From positions 1 to 14,385 of the forward strand of contig CAZVYJ010000065.1 in the NCBI GenBank assembly GCA_964631565.1: 14,385 nt of DNA, written 5' to 3'. The stretch is from CAZVYJ01 sp964631565. Its GTDB lineage: Bacteria; Planctomycetota; Phycisphaerae; SM23-33. A model generated the notes under the pieces. The model ran no database searches, was not told the DNA's origin, and saw only the letters and a program-made list of their open reading frames with translations. This document shows, in pieces, positions 13,339-14,385 of this stretch; within the stretch, counting starts at the first letter, position 1; every line of letters starts with the position of its first letter. Position numbers and translations under genes: made by a program.

Positions 13339-14385
13339 TTAATCACATGGCGATTGAAGATTTTTCACATTAAGGACCGCTGACAGTGCTGAAAGCTGCT
13401 CCCGCACCGATGCGGCCAGGCTGAACTGCTTCTGCACTCGCATGAAGCCGGCCTGACCCATTTTATGGGCGACCTGCTGGTCGGCAAGAATCTGCTCAAC
13501 AGCGTCGCAGAAGGCATCCACGTCGCCCGGCGGAACGAGCAGGCCGGTCCTGCCGCTCTCAATAACGTCCTGGCTGCCGCGAACGTCGTAGGCGACGGCA
13601 GGCTTGCCGGCGGCCTGCGCCTCCAGCAGCACTCGCGGCAGGCCCTCGCGAAACACGCTCGGCAGCGCCAGCACGGTGCACCGGTGCAGCAGCTGTCGCG
13701 ACATGTGCGTGAACTCCGCGACATGAACGAACGGGCCGATGCCCTCGGCCTGGCGACGGATTGTCTCCCACAGCGGGCCTTCGCCCGCGAGCAGGTAGTC
13801 CGCCCTGTCGCCGAGCCTTCGCGCAACTTCCAAAACGTCGCCGGGCCGCTTGGCCGGGATGAACCGCCCCAAAAACAGCACAAGCGGCTTGCCCGGAGCG
13901 AGATTGAATTTCCTGTCCAGTTCGACCAGCTCACTATCAGCCGGCGGCGTGGACCATTTTTCGATATCGACGCCCACGCCCGGCACATAAAACCACTTGC
14001 CGCCATGCTTCGTCAGGCGGTTCTGCCGGCAGGCCTCGGCATCGACTTTGTTCATCACTATAACGGCGTCGGTGTAGCGGGCCATCGCCCGCTCGACACG
14101 CCGGAAAATCCGGTAGACAATCCCGCCCTGCATCGGTGCGAACGGCAGGCCGTGGGCCATGTACACAACCTTGCCCACCACTCCGCGCGCGGCGAAGCGT
14201 GCGATCCAGCTCATCACGGGGGTGTGGACGACCATCATGTCGTATCGGCTGCGGCGAAGAAGCGAGCGGACCTGGCGATATATGCGCCAGCAGTACAGCG
14301 GATTTTTCCACCGCCCGCGTCGCAGGGGATGCAGCGTGTAGCCTGACTTCTCAAGCCCTTCCCAGAGCGGCCCGCCGGACATGCA
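13339..14385 (-). CDS. GT4 glycosyltransferase (GT-B fold), N-terminus beyond window
   Basis: The frame is open to the window edge. A Met codon at 14382 exists, but the residues after it already match the middle of the N-terminal domain (PLWEGLEKSGYTLHPLRRGR), so roughly 55-60 residues are probably missing and the true start lies outside. Counting from that Met, motifs are HTPVMSWIAR (53-62), YMAHGLPF (74-81), LVLFLGRFIPAKRPGDVL (167-184) opening the donor domain, LAGEGPL (198-204) and FREGLPRVLLEAQAAGKP (244-261), the EX7E-type motif with the nucleotide-sugar glutamates. Relatives (PglA/EpsD-like) transfer a hexose or N-acetylhexosamine to a lipid-linked glycan at the cytoplasmic face of the membrane. 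The stop TAA overlaps the last base of the palindromic element, so the element may have changed or replaced the original stop. It is the first gene of the window in transcription order. Confidence 0.9.
   Translation of the reverse strand, partial: CMSGGPLWEGLEKSGYTLHPLRRGRWKNPLYCWRIYRQVRSLLRRSRYDMMVVHTPVMSWIARFAARGVVGKVVYMAHGLPFAPMQGGIVYRIFRRVERAMARYTDAVIVMNKVDAEACRQNRLTKHGGKWFYVPGVGVDIEKWSTPPADSELVELDRKFNLAPGKPLVLFLGRFIPAKRPGDVLEVARRLGDRADYLLAGEGPLWETIRRQAEGIGPFVHVAEFTHMSRQLLHRCTVLALPSVFREGLPRVLLEAQAAGKPAVAYDVRGSQDVIESGRTGLLVPPGDVDAFCDAVEQILADQQVAHKMGQAGFMRVQKQFSLAASVREQLSALSAVLNVKNLQSPCD

Larger units (their letters stand above)
13211..13339. repeat. MITE-like palindromic intergenic element, 129 bp
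   Basis: Perfect 15-bp inverted repeats bound this stretch: AAGCTGTTTCAAAAC at 13211-13225 and its reverse complement at 13325-13339. Inside are two GC-rich hairpins and a 7-bp pair, GTGTACG (13233-13239) with CGTACAC (13285-13291). It is too short to encode a transposase. It fills most of the gap between the GT4 and CapA genes, and its right end touches the GT4 stop codon (13339-13341). A TA dinucleotide lies just outside on both sides (13208-13209 and 13340-13341), which would fit target duplication by an IS630/mariner-type transposase, if the element is taken as 13210-13339. A REP-like repeat is the alternative. A single copy is seen here, so mobility is not shown. Confidence 0.7.

Noticed and set aside
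13465..14346. 293-residue open frame on the plus strand
   Set aside because: Antisense to the GT4 glycosyltransferase, which has strong motifs; composition is typical of a shadow frame.
14380..14382. ATG as true start of the GT4 gene
   Set aside because: The following residues align with the middle of the N-terminal GT-B domain and the frame is open to the window edge, so the real start is upstream.

Overview
The window is a stretch of one envelope or exopolysaccharide biosynthesis locus. Every gene I can support lies on the minus strand, so transcription runs from the high coordinate to the low one. The genes are packed with overlaps or short gaps, as in an operon, and both ends are cut by the window. 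Wzx-type flippase and Wzy/WaaL-type polymerase genes point to a Gram-negative-type envelope made by a Wzx/Wzy-like route. Base composition is moderately GC-rich. The mix of genes, the 'NADG' form of ChbG/HpnK proteins and a palindromic intergenic repeat remind me of Planctomycetota or related PVC bacteria, but this is an impression and the sequence does not prove it.

In transcription order: (1) a GT4 glycosyltransferase lacking its N-terminus (13339-14385); (2) a 172-nt gap holding a 129-bp MITE-like element with 15-bp perfect terminal inverted repeats and two internal hairpins; (3) a CapA-type metallophosphoesterase (GTG start); (4) an ATP-grasp carboxylate-amine ligase (probable TTG start, 4-nt overlap); (5) a left-handed beta-helix acyltransferase; (6) a Wzx-like flippase; (7) an asparagine-synthase-like amidotransferase without the N-terminal nucleophile cysteine; (8) a Wzy/O-antigen-ligase-like membrane protein; (9) a CE4/NodB-like deacetylase with a large N-terminal region; (10) a 179-nt gap with an AT-rich core; (11) a second GT4-type glycosyltransferase; (12, 13) two tandem ChbG/HpnK-family deacetylase paralogues, both with Gly in place of the expected metal-binding Asp; (14) a CapK/PaaK-type adenylate-forming enzyme, cut at the window start.

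Taken together, two glycosyltransferases build repeat units, Wzx moves them across the membrane and Wzy polymerises or ligates them. The other genes look like a decoration set: three deacetylase-fold proteins that could expose amines, and three ATP-dependent carboxylate-activating enzymes (ATP-grasp, AsnB-like, CapK-like) plus an acyltransferase that could form amides or esters. The inference, not shown directly, is a polysaccharide modified with amide-linked amino-acid or acyl groups. No sugar-nucleotide synthesis, initiating phosphoglycosyl transferase or export-channel gene is visible here; these would have to lie outside the window. I found no tRNA, rRNA, CRISPR array or transposase.
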